Positions 16,099 to 24,200 of a stretch of 32,162 nucleotides of DNA are shown piece after piece. The notes under the pieces were generated by a model. The model was given only the letters and a program-made list of their open reading frames with translations, made no database searches and had not been told where the DNA came from. The stretch's first letter is position 1; each line of letters opens with the position of its first letter. The DNA is from Lysinibacillus halotolerans (GTDB lineage Bacteria > Bacillota > Bacilli > Bacillales_A > Planococcaceae): positions 1 to 32,162 of the forward strand of contig NZ_RHLQ01000037.1 in NCBI RefSeq assembly GCF_003711845.1, given 5' to 3'. A program made the translations under genes and the position numbers.

Positions 16099-17295
16099 TT
16101 ATAAAAATCCGACAAAGATGCCCGCTAAAATGACCGAAACAATGGTCACGGTAATAAATCCACCAACAAGCATAGGAGATAGCATATAACTTGTCAGCAT
16201 GTCTTGTTCTTCCTTATCATCCGTTAATGACTTAATCACTTCATTCGTAATAATATAGTCAGCGGGGAATCCATAAAGGGCCGTTAGTGATACCGCAAAA
16301 GCCATATTTTTCGAAACTTTAAGCATTTTCCCCGCAATAAAGGAGAAGATATACATTCCGATAACGCCTAAAATAATTGTTCCAACAAGTGGATAAATGA
16401 TTTCGAGCATCATAGTTGGAGAGGCATTTTTTAAACCATCTAAAACAAATAAAATCAAAACTAAGATCGCTATTCCAAAGCTATTTGCCTTTTGCAGCAC
16501 TTGTTTCTCCAAAAGACCGATGCTACTTGCAATAACACCGAACAATAAACATAAAACAAATGGACTAATCTCTACAATTGGGGCAAGAACCGTTGAAACT
16601 AAATAAGCGAGATAGGCAACAAGGGCAAGTCTAAATAATTTAAAGAACTCTGTATTGTATTTTTCCGGTATGCTGTTAATTAGCTTAAATTGAGATTTAG
16701 GTTCCTCCTTCGTAACCGCTGCTTCCCCTATCGATTCTTTTGCCGCTAGACGGCCATTCCGATATTCGGTAAGAAGCTTTTTCCCTTCTTTTTTAAGAAC
16801 AATCGAGGTGATTGGATATCCAGCAAAACCTTGCATCACATAAATGACAATGGCGAAAACGGATAGACTCGTCAACCCCGCTTCCTGTGCAGCCTCAGAC
16901 ATAATCAACGAAGAAACTACTCCACCGACTAATGGTGGTATCGCAACAACGATCGTCTCGAATCCGAAAAGAAATGTTCCTACTGCAAATAACACGACAA
17001 TAATCCCTAAAATTCCTGAAAGAGCAATTACAACCGTCTTCCATTGTTTTTTCAATTCTTGAAGTGATAGCAATGTCCCCATATTTGTAATCAATAAATA
17101 CATCATCATAGTTGCAACAACTGGCGGAACTCCCGCTAAAGAAACAATTTCTTTCGGGAAGAATGTCCAATATCCTGCAAGAAATAAAACAGCACAAACA
17201 AAGATGGAGGGAACCCAAGCTTTTGTACGAACTGCTACGAAGTCCCCGATAAATAAAATAAACACGAGAATAACTAAAGCTAACATTTGGGACAT
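16099..17295 (-). CDS. Polytopic membrane permease of unassigned family
   Basis: A 398-residue protein with about ten hydrophobic helices in two halves separated by a charged cytosolic loop (about residues 175-215, with LKKEGKKLLTEYRNGRLAAKES). The halves carry similarly placed Gly/Pro-rich breaks (IPPLVGGVVSSLI in the first; ALYGFPADYIITNEV in the second), which suggests the internal pseudo-symmetry of a secondary transporter, as in glutamate/sodium or ketodeoxygluconate-type permeases. I do not recognise the exact family. It is the first gene of a unit with two M20 hydrolases, so it probably imports their N-acyl or N-carbamoyl amino acid substrates; this is inference from context. In 17296-17534 upstream I see only AT-rich DNA and no clear promoter. 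Confidence 0.72.
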   Translation of the reverse strand: MSQMLALVILVFILFIGDFVAVRTKAWVPSIFVCAVLFLAGYWTFFPKEIVSLAGVPPVVATMMMYLLITNMGTLLSLQELKKQWKTVVIALSGILGIIVVLFAVGTFLFGFETIVVAIPPLVGGVVSSLIMSEAAQEAGLTSLSVFAIVIYVMQGFAGYPITSIVLKKEGKKLLTEYRNGRLAAKESIGEAAVTKEEPKSQFKLINSIPEKYNTEFFKLFRLALVAYLAYLVSTVLAPIVEISPFVLCLLFGVIASSIGLLEKQVLQKANSFGIAILVLILFVLDGLKNASPTMMLEIIYPLVGTIILGVIGMYIFSFIAGKMLKVSKNMAFAVSLTALYGFPADYIITNEVIKSLTDDKEEQDMLTSYMLSPMLVGGFITVTIVSVILAGIFVGFL

Positions 17296-17534
17296 AATTA
17301 AATCACTTCACTTTCATTTCTATCTTTATTTTTCTAATATACTAACATTTAATAGACTAAATTTAAAGATAATTTAAAATATTAAAAAATATATAGGCGA
17401 ATTCTAGAAAAAAATATTGCCAATGTCGGAAGATAAATGAGTTAAGTATTTAAAAAAATCACAAGTACCATAAGAAGGATTGCACTATTATTTGAAAGTC
17501 TAATCATGGGTTTTTTCGTGAGGAGTTTTGAAGG

Positions 17535-17573
17535 CACAAAAAAACCCTTCTCGGTAAACCGAGAAGGGTTTTG
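17535..17573 (-). terminator. Native rpsI terminator
   Basis: A 14-bp perfect stem (17572-17559 with 17554-17541, loop TTTA on the minus strand) is followed by TTTTTTTGTG. It lies 18 bases after the rpsI stop codon, as the terminator of an rplM-rpsI operon would, but its promoter-proximal genes are no longer adjacent because the prophage lies between. Confidence 0.9.
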
Positions 17574-17590
17574 AAACGTTGATATAATAA

Positions 17591-17655
17591 TTAACGTTTT
17601 GAGAACTGAGGCGCACGACGAGCACCTTTAAGACCGTATTTTTTACGTTCTTTCA
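17591..17655 (-). pseudogene. rpsI: Detached 3' end of rpsI (ribosomal protein S9); prophage attachment site
   Basis: Minus-strand translation up to the TAA at 17591 gives [20 protein letters not shown], the universally conserved C-terminus of Bacillus ribosomal protein S9. Upstream of base 17655 the similarity stops abruptly (a normal S9 continues RDPRM before this point) and AT-rich phage DNA begins. There is no start codon or RBS, so this is not a gene but a fragment cut off by integration. S9 is essential, so the other prophage end must carry an intact rpsI whose 3' end is re-supplied by phage DNA. The fragment therefore marks the att core, up to 65 bp. Confidence 0.92.
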
Positions 17656-17718
17656 CACATGAAATATATATTCTAATATCTAGTTATATAATGTTAGATT
17701 CTCGTTATACTTTTGCTC

Positions 17719-17756
17719 TGTAGGTATTCGCTTTTTTATACAAATGTATACCTACA
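17719..17756. repeat. Inverted repeats next to the att core
   Basis: TGTAGGTAT (17719-17727) and ATACCTACA (17748-17756) are exact inverted copies 20 bases apart, and the palindrome TATAC-AAAT-GTATA (17737-17750) overlaps the second. They start about 65 bases inside the prophage from the att core. Such positions often hold arm-type integrase or excisionase sites; a regulator site for the plus-strand gene is the alternative. A further hairpin (ATCATCA/TGATGAT, about 17777-17797) precedes that gene. No gene in 17656-17876. Confidence 0.4.
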
Positions 17757-17876
17757 ATTGAGGTGGTATCATCAAAACATCATCATTTTTGTGATGATAT
17801 AGTAAAAAAATATGTGATATTGTTATGAATTACCTTTATAGTTATTTATGTACAAAATAATAATGAGGTGAAAAAT

Positions 17877-18602
17877 TTGAGTGCTTTTTTAGGTGTAATA
17901 GGATTTTTAGGAATAATAGTAGGAATCATTTTATTAATTCTAGGATTAATTAGAAAGAAAAAAATGAAAGGTGGACTTGTATTAGCTCTATCTTTTGTAG
18001 TATTTATAATTGCATTGTTTATTCCATCACCAGATTCGAAGAATACTACAAAACAAGCTGTGGAAAGTGAAACTAAAGAAGTAGCTGAAACATCAGAAAA
18101 AACTGAGGAACCGAAAGAAGAAGAATCTACAGAAAAACCTTCGCAAGACGAGGTGACTTATTATCAAACTGAAGTGTTACCAGCGATTGATGACTTTCAG
18201 GCTGAATATGATAGAATTTGGAATGATTTATGGGTAACAACATTTAATGGTGTATCAGATGGTTCAGTAGACGTGTACACAGCGTATCGAAATATGACTT
18301 TTATTGAGACAAACTATAATGTGCTAAGCGATAATATAGCGGAATTTGAAGGAGAAAATTTATCAAAAGAGAATAAAAAGTTATTAGAAAGCTATAAAGA
18401 AAAGTTAATTGAATCTGCAGATTATCGTGCAATAGCAAGTAGAAGCGCCGCAGAAATGTTTGATGAAGGTAATTTAAAACCATCTAAAGTTGAAGAAATT
18501 AAATCAATAATTTCTTCTGGTGATGTAGAATTAATGCAGGCTATGGCAAATAGACTATCTATTGAAGAGAATTTAGGATTAACACAACAAACAACAGATT
18601 AA
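17877..18602 (+). CDS. Membrane-anchored phage moron candidate, function unknown
   Basis: A 241-residue protein with two N-terminal membrane helices (about 2-23 and 30-50) joined by a short basic turn (RKKKMKGG). An acidic, Glu/Thr/Ser-rich linker (about 53-95) leads to a helical C-terminal domain of about 140 residues that should face outward. I recognise no family. The TTG at 17877 is preferred because GAGGTG ends six bases before it; a GTG at 17868 lies inside that site. It is the only plus-strand gene in the visible prophage, opposite to the late genes, next to the att site and with its own terminator. That is the layout of a gene expressed in the lysogen, for example for superinfection exclusion or host surface change (inference). 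Confidence 0.75.
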   Translation: MSAFLGVIGFLGIIVGIILLILGLIRKKKMKGGLVLALSFVVFIIALFIPSPDSKNTTKQAVESETKEVAETSEKTEEPKEEESTEKPSQDEVTYYQTEVLPAIDDFQAEYDRIWNDLWVTTFNGVSDGSVDVYTAYRNMTFIETNYNVLSDNIAEFEGENLSKENKKLLESYKEKLIESADYRAIASRSAAEMFDEGNLKPSKVEEIKSIISSGDVELMQAMANRLSIEENLGLTQQTTD

Positions 18603-18611
18603 ACAATAGAA

Positions 18612-18639
18612 AGAGTCACTCATTGAGTGGCTTTTTTTA
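18612..18639 (+). terminator. Terminator of the plus-strand moron gene
   Basis: AGTCACT (18614-18620) pairs with AGTGGCT (18626-18632), with one G-T pair, loop CATTG, followed by TTTTTTT. It sits 12 bases after the stop and isolates the gene from the convergent gene ending at 18640. Confidence 0.8.
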
Positions 18640-18981
18640 TTACACGTTTAATAATCGCTTTATCTCATCATCAACCTTATTTTTTAGTGCAATATTCATG
18701 TATCTACTATGATGTTCAGTCCCCTTATCCATAATCACATATTCTGTGATGTCTTTATCAATTCGAATTTCCGCTTGTACTTTAATACCACTCTTACCTA
18801 GTTGGGATCTCACTTCTCTTAATTCATTTTGAACTACAATAATTTGTTGCCCCATCCACATAGCTAATGGACGATTTATTTTAATATCATTTAAATGTTT
18901 TAGATCGCGCTCTAAAGTTCGTTTAGTTAAATCAAGGATGATTTGTTTATGAATTAATTCAGCAGCATTAAAGTCAATCAA
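18640..18981 (-). CDS. Phage protein of unknown function, second gene of an SOS-controlled pair
   Basis: A 113-residue, mostly helical, charged protein with no signal or membrane segment. Residues about 15-65 are likely coiled or paired helices, and the region 68-90 (IKVQAEIRIDKDITEYVIMDKG) looks like beta strands. It starts with TTG (18981), overlapping the upstream stop as TTGA, so it is translated by coupling. I do not recognise a family. Its neighbour and the LexA-type promoter place it in the damage response of the prophage; it occupies the spot where YolD-like/UvrX genes are often found after a phage lysis module, but it is not a polymerase. Confidence 0.7.
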   Translation of the reverse strand: MIDFNAAELIHKQIILDLTKRTLERDLKHLNDIKINRPLAMWMGQQIIVVQNELREVRSQLGKSGIKVQAEIRIDKDITEYVIMDKGTEHHSRYMNIALKNKVDDEIKRLLNV

Positions 18982-19199
18982 ATTACTTCACGCTCTTTCC
19001 GGATAACTGGTACTAATGCTAGAACATTATCGATACAAAATACTCGATTAGCATGTTTCAAAAAGCAATAAGCATTAAATTTATCATCAGATACTTTCGT
19101 TACTTTAATACGTCTTTTAGTGATTTCGCCATTTTTAGCAATGTACATCATATCAACTAACTGATTGCGTTGCATTGCTTTTAATAACTGTCCTTTCAT
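18978..19199 (-). CDS. Small WYL/YolD-like SH3-fold protein, SOS-controlled
   Basis: A 73-residue protein. The pattern QLVDMMYIAKNGEITKRR ... FNAYCFLKHANRVFCIDNVLAL resembles a minimal WYL module or the C-terminal beta-barrel of YolD/YqjX proteins: a strand ending in Tyr, a turn with Gly-Glu, an Arg-rich strand, then an FxIDNV strand. Such domains bind nucleic acid or ligands and occur in phage and DNA-damage operons. ATG 19199 is chosen because AAAGGAGTGG lies just upstream; the open frame extends 18 codons further without an RBS. It leads a two-gene unit with the gene at 18640-18981 under the promoter at 19242-19270. Family assignment is tentative. Confidence 0.68.
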   Translation of the reverse strand: MKGQLLKAMQRNQLVDMMYIAKNGEITKRRIKVTKVSDDKFNAYCFLKHANRVFCIDNVLALVPVIRKEREVI

Positions 19200-19218
19200 T
19201 AATACCACTCCTTTATAA

Positions 19219-19230
19219 GGACATTCGTTC
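19219..19230 (-). promoter_or_regulatory. Second, imperfect LexA/DinR box
   Basis: GAACGAATGTCC on the minus strand matches GAACNNNNGTTC except for one base and keeps the RNRY centre. It lies between the predicted transcription start and the ribosome binding site, 17 bases from the first box. Confidence 0.5.
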
Positions 19231-19241
19231 TTTTTAAGGTA

Positions 19242-19270
19242 ATTATAGAACATTTGTTCCTGTTATTCAA
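19242..19270 (-). promoter_or_regulatory. Sigma-A promoter with a LexA/DinR box in the spacer
   Basis: On the minus strand the -35 is TTGAAT (19270-19265) and the -10 is a perfect TATAAT (19247-19242), 17 bases apart. GAACAAATGTTC (19259-19248) fills the spacer against the -10 and fits the Gram-positive SOS core GAAC-RNRY-GTTC exactly. LexA bound there would block RNA polymerase, so the two downstream genes should be induced by DNA damage. Confidence 0.85.
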
Positions 19271-19291
19271 TTGGAACTATGATATTTGAAC

Positions 19292-19335
19292 AAAAAAAGA
19301 CCATGCATTCACTTTAATTGTGAGCCTGGTCTTTT
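19292..19335 (-). terminator. Terminator of the lysis module
   Basis: On the minus strand AAAAGACCA (19335-19327) pairs with TGGTCTTTT (19303-19295), with TCAC/GTGA pairing inside, followed by further T residues. It lies five bases after the amidase stop and insulates the SOS unit from late transcription. Confidence 0.82.
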
Positions 19336-19339
19336 GCAC

Positions 19340-20176
19340 TTATTTTTCTAATTGTATATCATAATTAAATCCTTTTGCTTGTAACCATTGTTCTAAGGCA
19401 TACTTACCTTTTGAATCTTGTGGGTACCAATAGGATTCAAGCATGAACTTTCCATTCGTTTGAGTAACTTTGTAGTCTAATTTCTTACTATCTAAATACT
19501 TTTTCAAAGCTACTAATCCTGAATTTGTTGCGGATGGGAACCAATACACACGGACATTATGACGTTTGCGTTTAACTTTTTGCTTTGCAGCAACCTGTAC
19601 CTTCTCTTTTACATACTTCACTTTAAACGCTTCACATATTCCTTTAGCGATTTCAATTGCACATTCTTTTCTAAATGAATCTGTACGTAATAATTCTGCT
19701 TCAACTTTATTATCCATGAATGCGCATTCTACTAAGATTGCAGGTGCAACAGTCCGAGAAATTACGTATAAATGTGTCCCATTTTTAACACCACGATCCG
19801 TTTGTTTGGTGCCTTGTAGCAAATATTTATGAACAGCCTTACCTAACTCTTTCGATTGTTTACTCATGCCAACAAAAACTTCTACCCCATTCGCTTCACC
19901 CCAGGAACCTGTAAATGCATTGGCGTGAACAGAAACAAAAGCATCCACTTTATTCTTGTTAGCTATAGATACGCGTGTCGCAAGTGGAGTATCTTCATCT
20001 GTTGGAGCTGTTAGAAGTGTTTTAAATCCACATCGTTTTAATTCAACGTTTAAATAATTTACAACAGCTCGGTTAAATTCATTTTCACGCATAAAAGTTC
20101 CGTCATTAAACTTTGGAGTACGTTTGCCAGCTGTCTCCATTCCATGCCCATCGTCTAATGCTATTGTATAACTCAT
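19340..20176 (-). CDS. Phage endolysin, N-acetylmuramoyl-L-alanine amidase (Amidase_3)
   Basis: A 278-residue lysis enzyme. The catalytic domain (1-185) has zinc ligands His11 (DDGHG), Glu32 (MRENEFN) and His84 (SVHANA) and catalytic Glu150 (ILVECAF). The C-terminal ~70 residues contain two SPOR-like halves (RVYWFPSATNSGLVALKKYL and ESYWYPQDSKGKYALEQWL) that probably bind the cell wall; a Lys-rich linker (about 190-205) joins them. No signal peptide, so release needs the holin encoded just upstream; the two genes share a base in TAATG. Same fold as the host CwlD in this window, but a different subfamily. Confidence 0.93.
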   Translation of the reverse strand: MSYTIALDDGHGMETAGKRTPKFNDGTFMRENEFNRAVVNYLNVELKRCGFKTLLTAPTDEDTPLATRVSIANKNKVDAFVSVHANAFTGSWGEANGVEVFVGMSKQSKELGKAVHKYLLQGTKQTDRGVKNGTHLYVISRTVAPAILVECAFMDNKVEAELLRTDSFRKECAIEIAKGICEAFKVKYVKEKVQVAAKQKVKRKRHNVRVYWFPSATNSGLVALKKYLDSKKLDYKVTQTNGKFMLESYWYPQDSKGKYALEQWLQAKGFNYDIQLEK

Positions 20177-20463
20177 TATTCCTCATCCTTTCTAGGTTCG
20201 TTATAAGATAAGACTTGTTTGCTATCACTAAGTCCGTTAGTTGTTGGGTCTGGAAGCATATTTAATGCATTGATAATTGTAAGAATTACTAGGTATGGAT
20301 TGCTAATAAACTGTTTAAATAAATCCCATACAGCACCCCAGCTAGTCAAATCAGTAAATTGTAGTCCAAAGTAAGTAAGGACTGGAATAATTAAAGCTGC
20401 TAAAAATCGTAAAATAAATGTTTTATTTTCCTTAGTAAAACGTACTTTCCAATTAATTTTCAT
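20176..20463 (-). CDS. Phage holin, phi-LC3 family
   Basis: A 95-residue membrane protein. The start (MKINWKVRFTKENKTFILRFLAALIIPVLTYFG) and the NALNMLPDPTTNGLSDS segment are typical of phi-LC3/XhlB-type holins. Two hydrophobic helices (about 17-33 and 55-68) are separated by a polar loop. It forms the membrane lesion that releases the amidase. GGAGGG lies in front of the ATG, overlapping the end of the XhlA-like gene. Confidence 0.92.
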   Translation of the reverse strand: MKINWKVRFTKENKTFILRFLAALIIPVLTYFGLQFTDLTSWGAVWDLFKQFISNPYLVILTIINALNMLPDPTTNGLSDSKQVLSYNEPRKDEE

Positions 20464-20469
20464 AATCTA

Positions 20470-20727
20470 TTACCCTCCAAAAATTGAATTTTGTAATGCT
20501 ATAAAAACAATTCCAACCACACCACTGATTGCTGCAGCTAGAAAATATCCCTTGATTTTGTCACTGTTCTGTTCCATTTTTTCAACTGACTTTTCAATTT
20601 GTCTCACACTGTTGCTTGTGTCGTACACAATAGGTTTAATTGTTTTCATATCACGCTCCAATTCTACGATACGTCTCTCATGATCAGCTTGAGCTAATGC
20701 TTTCTGTAATTCATTGTTTTCAGGCAT
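20470..20727 (-). CDS. XhlA-like (haemolysin XhlA family) lysis accessory protein
   Basis: An 85-residue protein with a long N-terminal amphipathic/coiled-coil helix (about 5-60, with RRIVELERDMKTIKPIVYDTSNSVRQIEKSVEKME) and one C-terminal membrane helix (about 62-80). PBSX XhlA has the same plan and works with XhlB and XlyA in lysis. ATG 20727 is chosen because GGATGGTGG lies five bases before it; an upstream in-frame ATG at 20739 abuts the RBS. First gene of the lysis module. Confidence 0.85.
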   Translation of the reverse strand: MPENNELQKALAQADHERRIVELERDMKTIKPIVYDTSNSVRQIEKSVEKMEQNSDKIKGYFLAAAISGVVGIVFIALQNSIFGG

Positions 20728-20756
20728 GTCATCCACCATCCTTTAGAACTTTAAAT

Positions 20757-20787
20757 CAAAATAAAAACCCTCCACAATTGTGAAAGG
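20757..20787 (-). terminator. Terminator between the tail genes and the lysis module
   Basis: On the minus strand CCTTTCAC (20787-20780) pairs with GTGGAGGG (20775-20768), with two G-T pairs, loop AATT, followed by TTTTTATTTT. It lies just after the XkdX-like gene. Wobble pairs make it leaky, so lysis genes may depend on readthrough or a late antiterminator. Confidence 0.7.
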
Positions 20788-20791
20788 CTTG

Positions 20792-20935
20792 TTAAATACT
20801 TTCTGTATAAGGTTTCTTTACGATTTGATAGTACTGTTCAGCAGTAATAACACCTGCTGTTACTGCATCGGCAACTTGTTCTTTCGTCCATAGCTTAGCA
20901 ACGTAAAAATATCTAATTTTATTAAAATCAAGCAT
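20792..20935 (-). CDS. XkdX-family small phage protein
   Basis: A 47-residue protein. A Trp-Thr-Lys motif and the ITAEQYYQIVKKPY C-terminus match the XkdX pattern (W-x-K..., then ITxEQYxxITGxxY), found at the same spot in PBSX-like and many Bacillus siphophage genomes just before the holin genes. Function unknown. Its ATG overlaps the end of the upstream gene by eight bases (ATGCTTGA), so translation is coupled. Confidence 0.78.
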   Translation of the reverse strand: MLDFNKIRYFYVAKLWTKEQVADAVTAGVITAEQYYQIVKKPYTESI

Positions 20936-21212
20936 TCTTAACACTTCCCGTCATAATGGCATACCACATATCTGCTATTTCCTGTTCCGGTTTTGGCTTG
21001 TTTTTTAACAATTCTTCGGCTTCAATTTGTTGTTGTCGATATACTTCATCTAAAATTATTTCTCCATCGACAAAAACATAATTTGAAGGATGATCTAATA
21101 CATCATGATCATCCTCAACTTCAATTTCAACATTGTTTTGAATGAATGGGCTAGTAGTACTGCAACCTAGTACTCTATTATCTTGGGGATTTACAAGCAA
21201 ATATAGTTTCAT
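20928..21212 (-). CDS. XkdW-like small tail-associated protein
   Basis: A 94-residue soluble acidic protein with a beta-rich first half (MKLYLLVNPQDNRVLGCS ... YVFVDGEIILDE) and a helical C-terminal part (EQEIADMWYAIMTG). It lies between the large tail protein and the XkdX-like gene, the place of xkdW in PBSX, and is of similar length. Function is unknown; a role in fibre assembly is a guess from position. GGTGGTGGAGAT precedes the ATG. Confidence 0.65.
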   Translation of the reverse strand: MKLYLLVNPQDNRVLGCSTTSPFIQNNVEIEVEDDHDVLDHPSNYVFVDGEIILDEVYRQQQIEAEELLKNKPKPEQEIADMWYAIMTGSVKNA

Positions 21213-21223
21213 ATCTCCACCAC

Positions 21224-24200
21224 CTAATACATTAATACTTGTCTTAATACCGCTTGTTGTGCATTAATTCCACTTTGGTTATTTGCTACACCAGTAATTG
21301 TGTTATGTGTAATACTTAATGCTTTAATCGTAAATGCATTACTATCTGCTTCATCAACCGGAACCATACACAATGTGTGATTTCCTAATCTACTCTTTGG
21401 AATATAGGTATTAACGTAATTCCAGTTGTTTGCTGCACCTGATGAATAAGCGCTCCACACTAATATCCAACCGTTCGGACATTTTTGTAATGGTACATCA
21501 GGTGTGATGACCGTTGAAGCATTCATAAAGGCCACCCCATTCCACAACACCCTTTGTTTATTGAGAACATCGTATTGACCATTCGCTACTTTCCACACGT
21601 TGGCTTCTTCGTCGTATAGACCTGGTTTATCGTTTTCGATTAATTGAACTCCATCTATCTGTGCCCAGTTTGCATTTGCTCCACTAAGTACAATTTCAAT
21701 TCCTTCTGTATTATCAGCAAACACTGGAGTTGTAAATGTAAGACCATATCGTTCCACCGAATAATCACTTGCAACAGCAGTGAACGTTTTACTAGCAACT
21801 AACGATAATCTTGTACCTGCTGCATCTACATGATAAATATCAACTTTAGGAATAGCCCCGGCAGATACATTCCATTGTCTTTTTGCATAGAAAGATAGCG
21901 CATATACTGTAGAAGGTGATAGGGTGTGTATTTGTTGTGCCATGGCATCCGTAGAGCGTACACAAACCCCTTTAGAGCCGAAAATCGGCATAGAACCTTT
22001 CCCACTCGGTCCAAAACTAACGGCTAATTTCGGCGTTCCTCTGGTAATGTACCAAGGTGTATTCGGATAAAATCCAAAGTACATATCGTCCCAGCTGTAC
22101 TGTAAATCCGTACTATTAGGCAGTGCATCATGTTGTTCTACTAATTCAAAGGAATGATCTTGAACATGGTTAGTTTTAGAAGCGATGGAATAGCCTAAAT
22201 TACTATTATCATCTTGAAGAATAAAGTCACCATCTTTTACACTAACCTCACCAAATGTTCCCGTTACCCCTCGGACTTCTCCCTCAATAACCGCGTTTAA
22301 TGCATAAATCTTCCCGTTTGTATCGGCGTAAAACATGTCTAACCATGGTGAAGAAGTAGTTGCTCTTTTTTGAATCTTAAAACCACCTGTAGCGTTTGCA
22401 ATGATTCTCACCAAACCATTTGAAAGCAATATTTCCATACCGTCTTCTTTTGTTACTTTAAAACCGTTATATAAGTTACCTAGTCCAACGGAAGCATCTT
22501 TGGCGTTTTGCTCGGCTTGTGCGATTTTTTCTTCTACGTCCTTTTGAGCCAATCCCCACGGTGACGCCACGTTACCATCTTCCAGTTGTGGACGATTAAG
22601 ATAAAAGTAAGGAATCGTTGTTTCAGGTCCATATAAAGCATCAGAACGTCCCCCGATTAGTAACCTTACACCAGTGCCATCTCTATTTGCTTTAAAATGG
22701 TGGGTTACATAATGATAGTCGTAACCGTTCAATTTAACTATTGGGCAATCTTCAAACTTAACCGTCGGCAACAATTGATTGCTACCATCATCGTTATATA
22801 ACAAGTAACAATAATTCATGCTTACTAATCCTCTAGCACGAATATAGTAACTCACTGTGTAATCTTTACCTCCGACAACGGAAAAGCCTTGTTCTGATAT
22901 ACTCGAATTGTGTACACCTATCGCTGAATTTGCTGGGACTTCACTATCTCTTGTTTGATTTAATAAATCGTTGGGGAATCCTGGAACCGATGCGACTGAT
23001 AACGTACCACTTCTGTTCCATGCTGTCCACCCATGAGTTGTATTGAAGTCTGTATAACGTAAATAATTTTTTCCGCCTGGAATCACATTATCGTACAAAG
23101 GTGACCAACTATAGTCCGATGGATTTGTGCTTTCAGTTGCTGTCGTTTTATTGTACGCAATCCCTAAATAGCGTTTACCGTTAGGCGAATCGGACATACC
23201 GCTACCGTTTTCATTATCGGCATATTTTATCCACGTATATGTCGTTGTTCCGTCCTCTCCTGGTGGTCCAGGAATACCTGGCTCACCTTTTACTAGTGTC
23301 CAAGTGTAATCATCGTAATTGGTTGATTCCGTAGGTGTAGTTTTATTGTAAGCAATCCCCATATACTTCTTGCCATCGGGGAAATTACTCATTCCCGATG
23401 TTGGTGTATCGGCATACTTTATCCAGGTATAAAGCGTTTGACCGTCGGCACCTTTTGGACCTTGTATACCTTGTGGGCCCGGGTCTCCTTTTTCTCCTTT
23501 TATCAACGTCCATTTGTACTTGGTTGGGTCTGTACTATCAGCACTTATAAAGTCTGTATACTGCCCGATATAGAGTTTATTTGTACTATCTGTTGTACTG
23601 AAACCAACAGTTCCCGTTGCATTATTTGCGTATGCTACATGAAAATACGGTGTTCTTCCATCATTACCAGGAGGTCCAGGAATACCTTGGTCCCCGTCCG
23701 CCCCTTTAATCAATGTCCATTTGTACTTTGTCGGATCAGTAGATGCTACCGGGTTAGAATCGACATACATTCCTATATACGTTTTACTTAACGTATTCGT
23801 GAAAGTAAAGCCGACTGTCCCCGTTTCGTTGTCAGCATAAGCGATATGAGTATAAGAAGAGTTGCCATCCTCTCCTTTTTCCCCTTTAATTAAAGTCCAA
23901 GTATAATCTTCAGGATTTTCAGGTGCTGCATCTGTTTTAGTAATTGCAACCCCCATGTAACTCGCATTTGTAGAATCCTCTGTCATGCCACTCCCGTCTG
24001 GATATTGAGAATAACGTACCCAAATGTAAGTTAATTTCTTGTTAATTTCGGATTGTAACGATTTCATTATCGCCTTAACATCTTCTTCTGTATATTCGAT
24101 ATAGTCTCCTAACGTAACCTTCTTCTGAGATTTATCACTCAAGGAACGTTCCATAGTATGAACTCGAGCTTCAAGATATAGAGGTGGTTTAAATTTTGTA

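Noticed and set aside
17390-17440. Sigma-54 type promoter (TTGGCA) upstream of the permease
   Set aside because: The GC element at the -12 position is missing and no sigma-54 activator gene is nearby.
23090-24031. CRISPR-like or other DNA repeat array
   Set aside because: The repeats are protein repeats in frame, of unequal length and without conserved DNA units or spacers.
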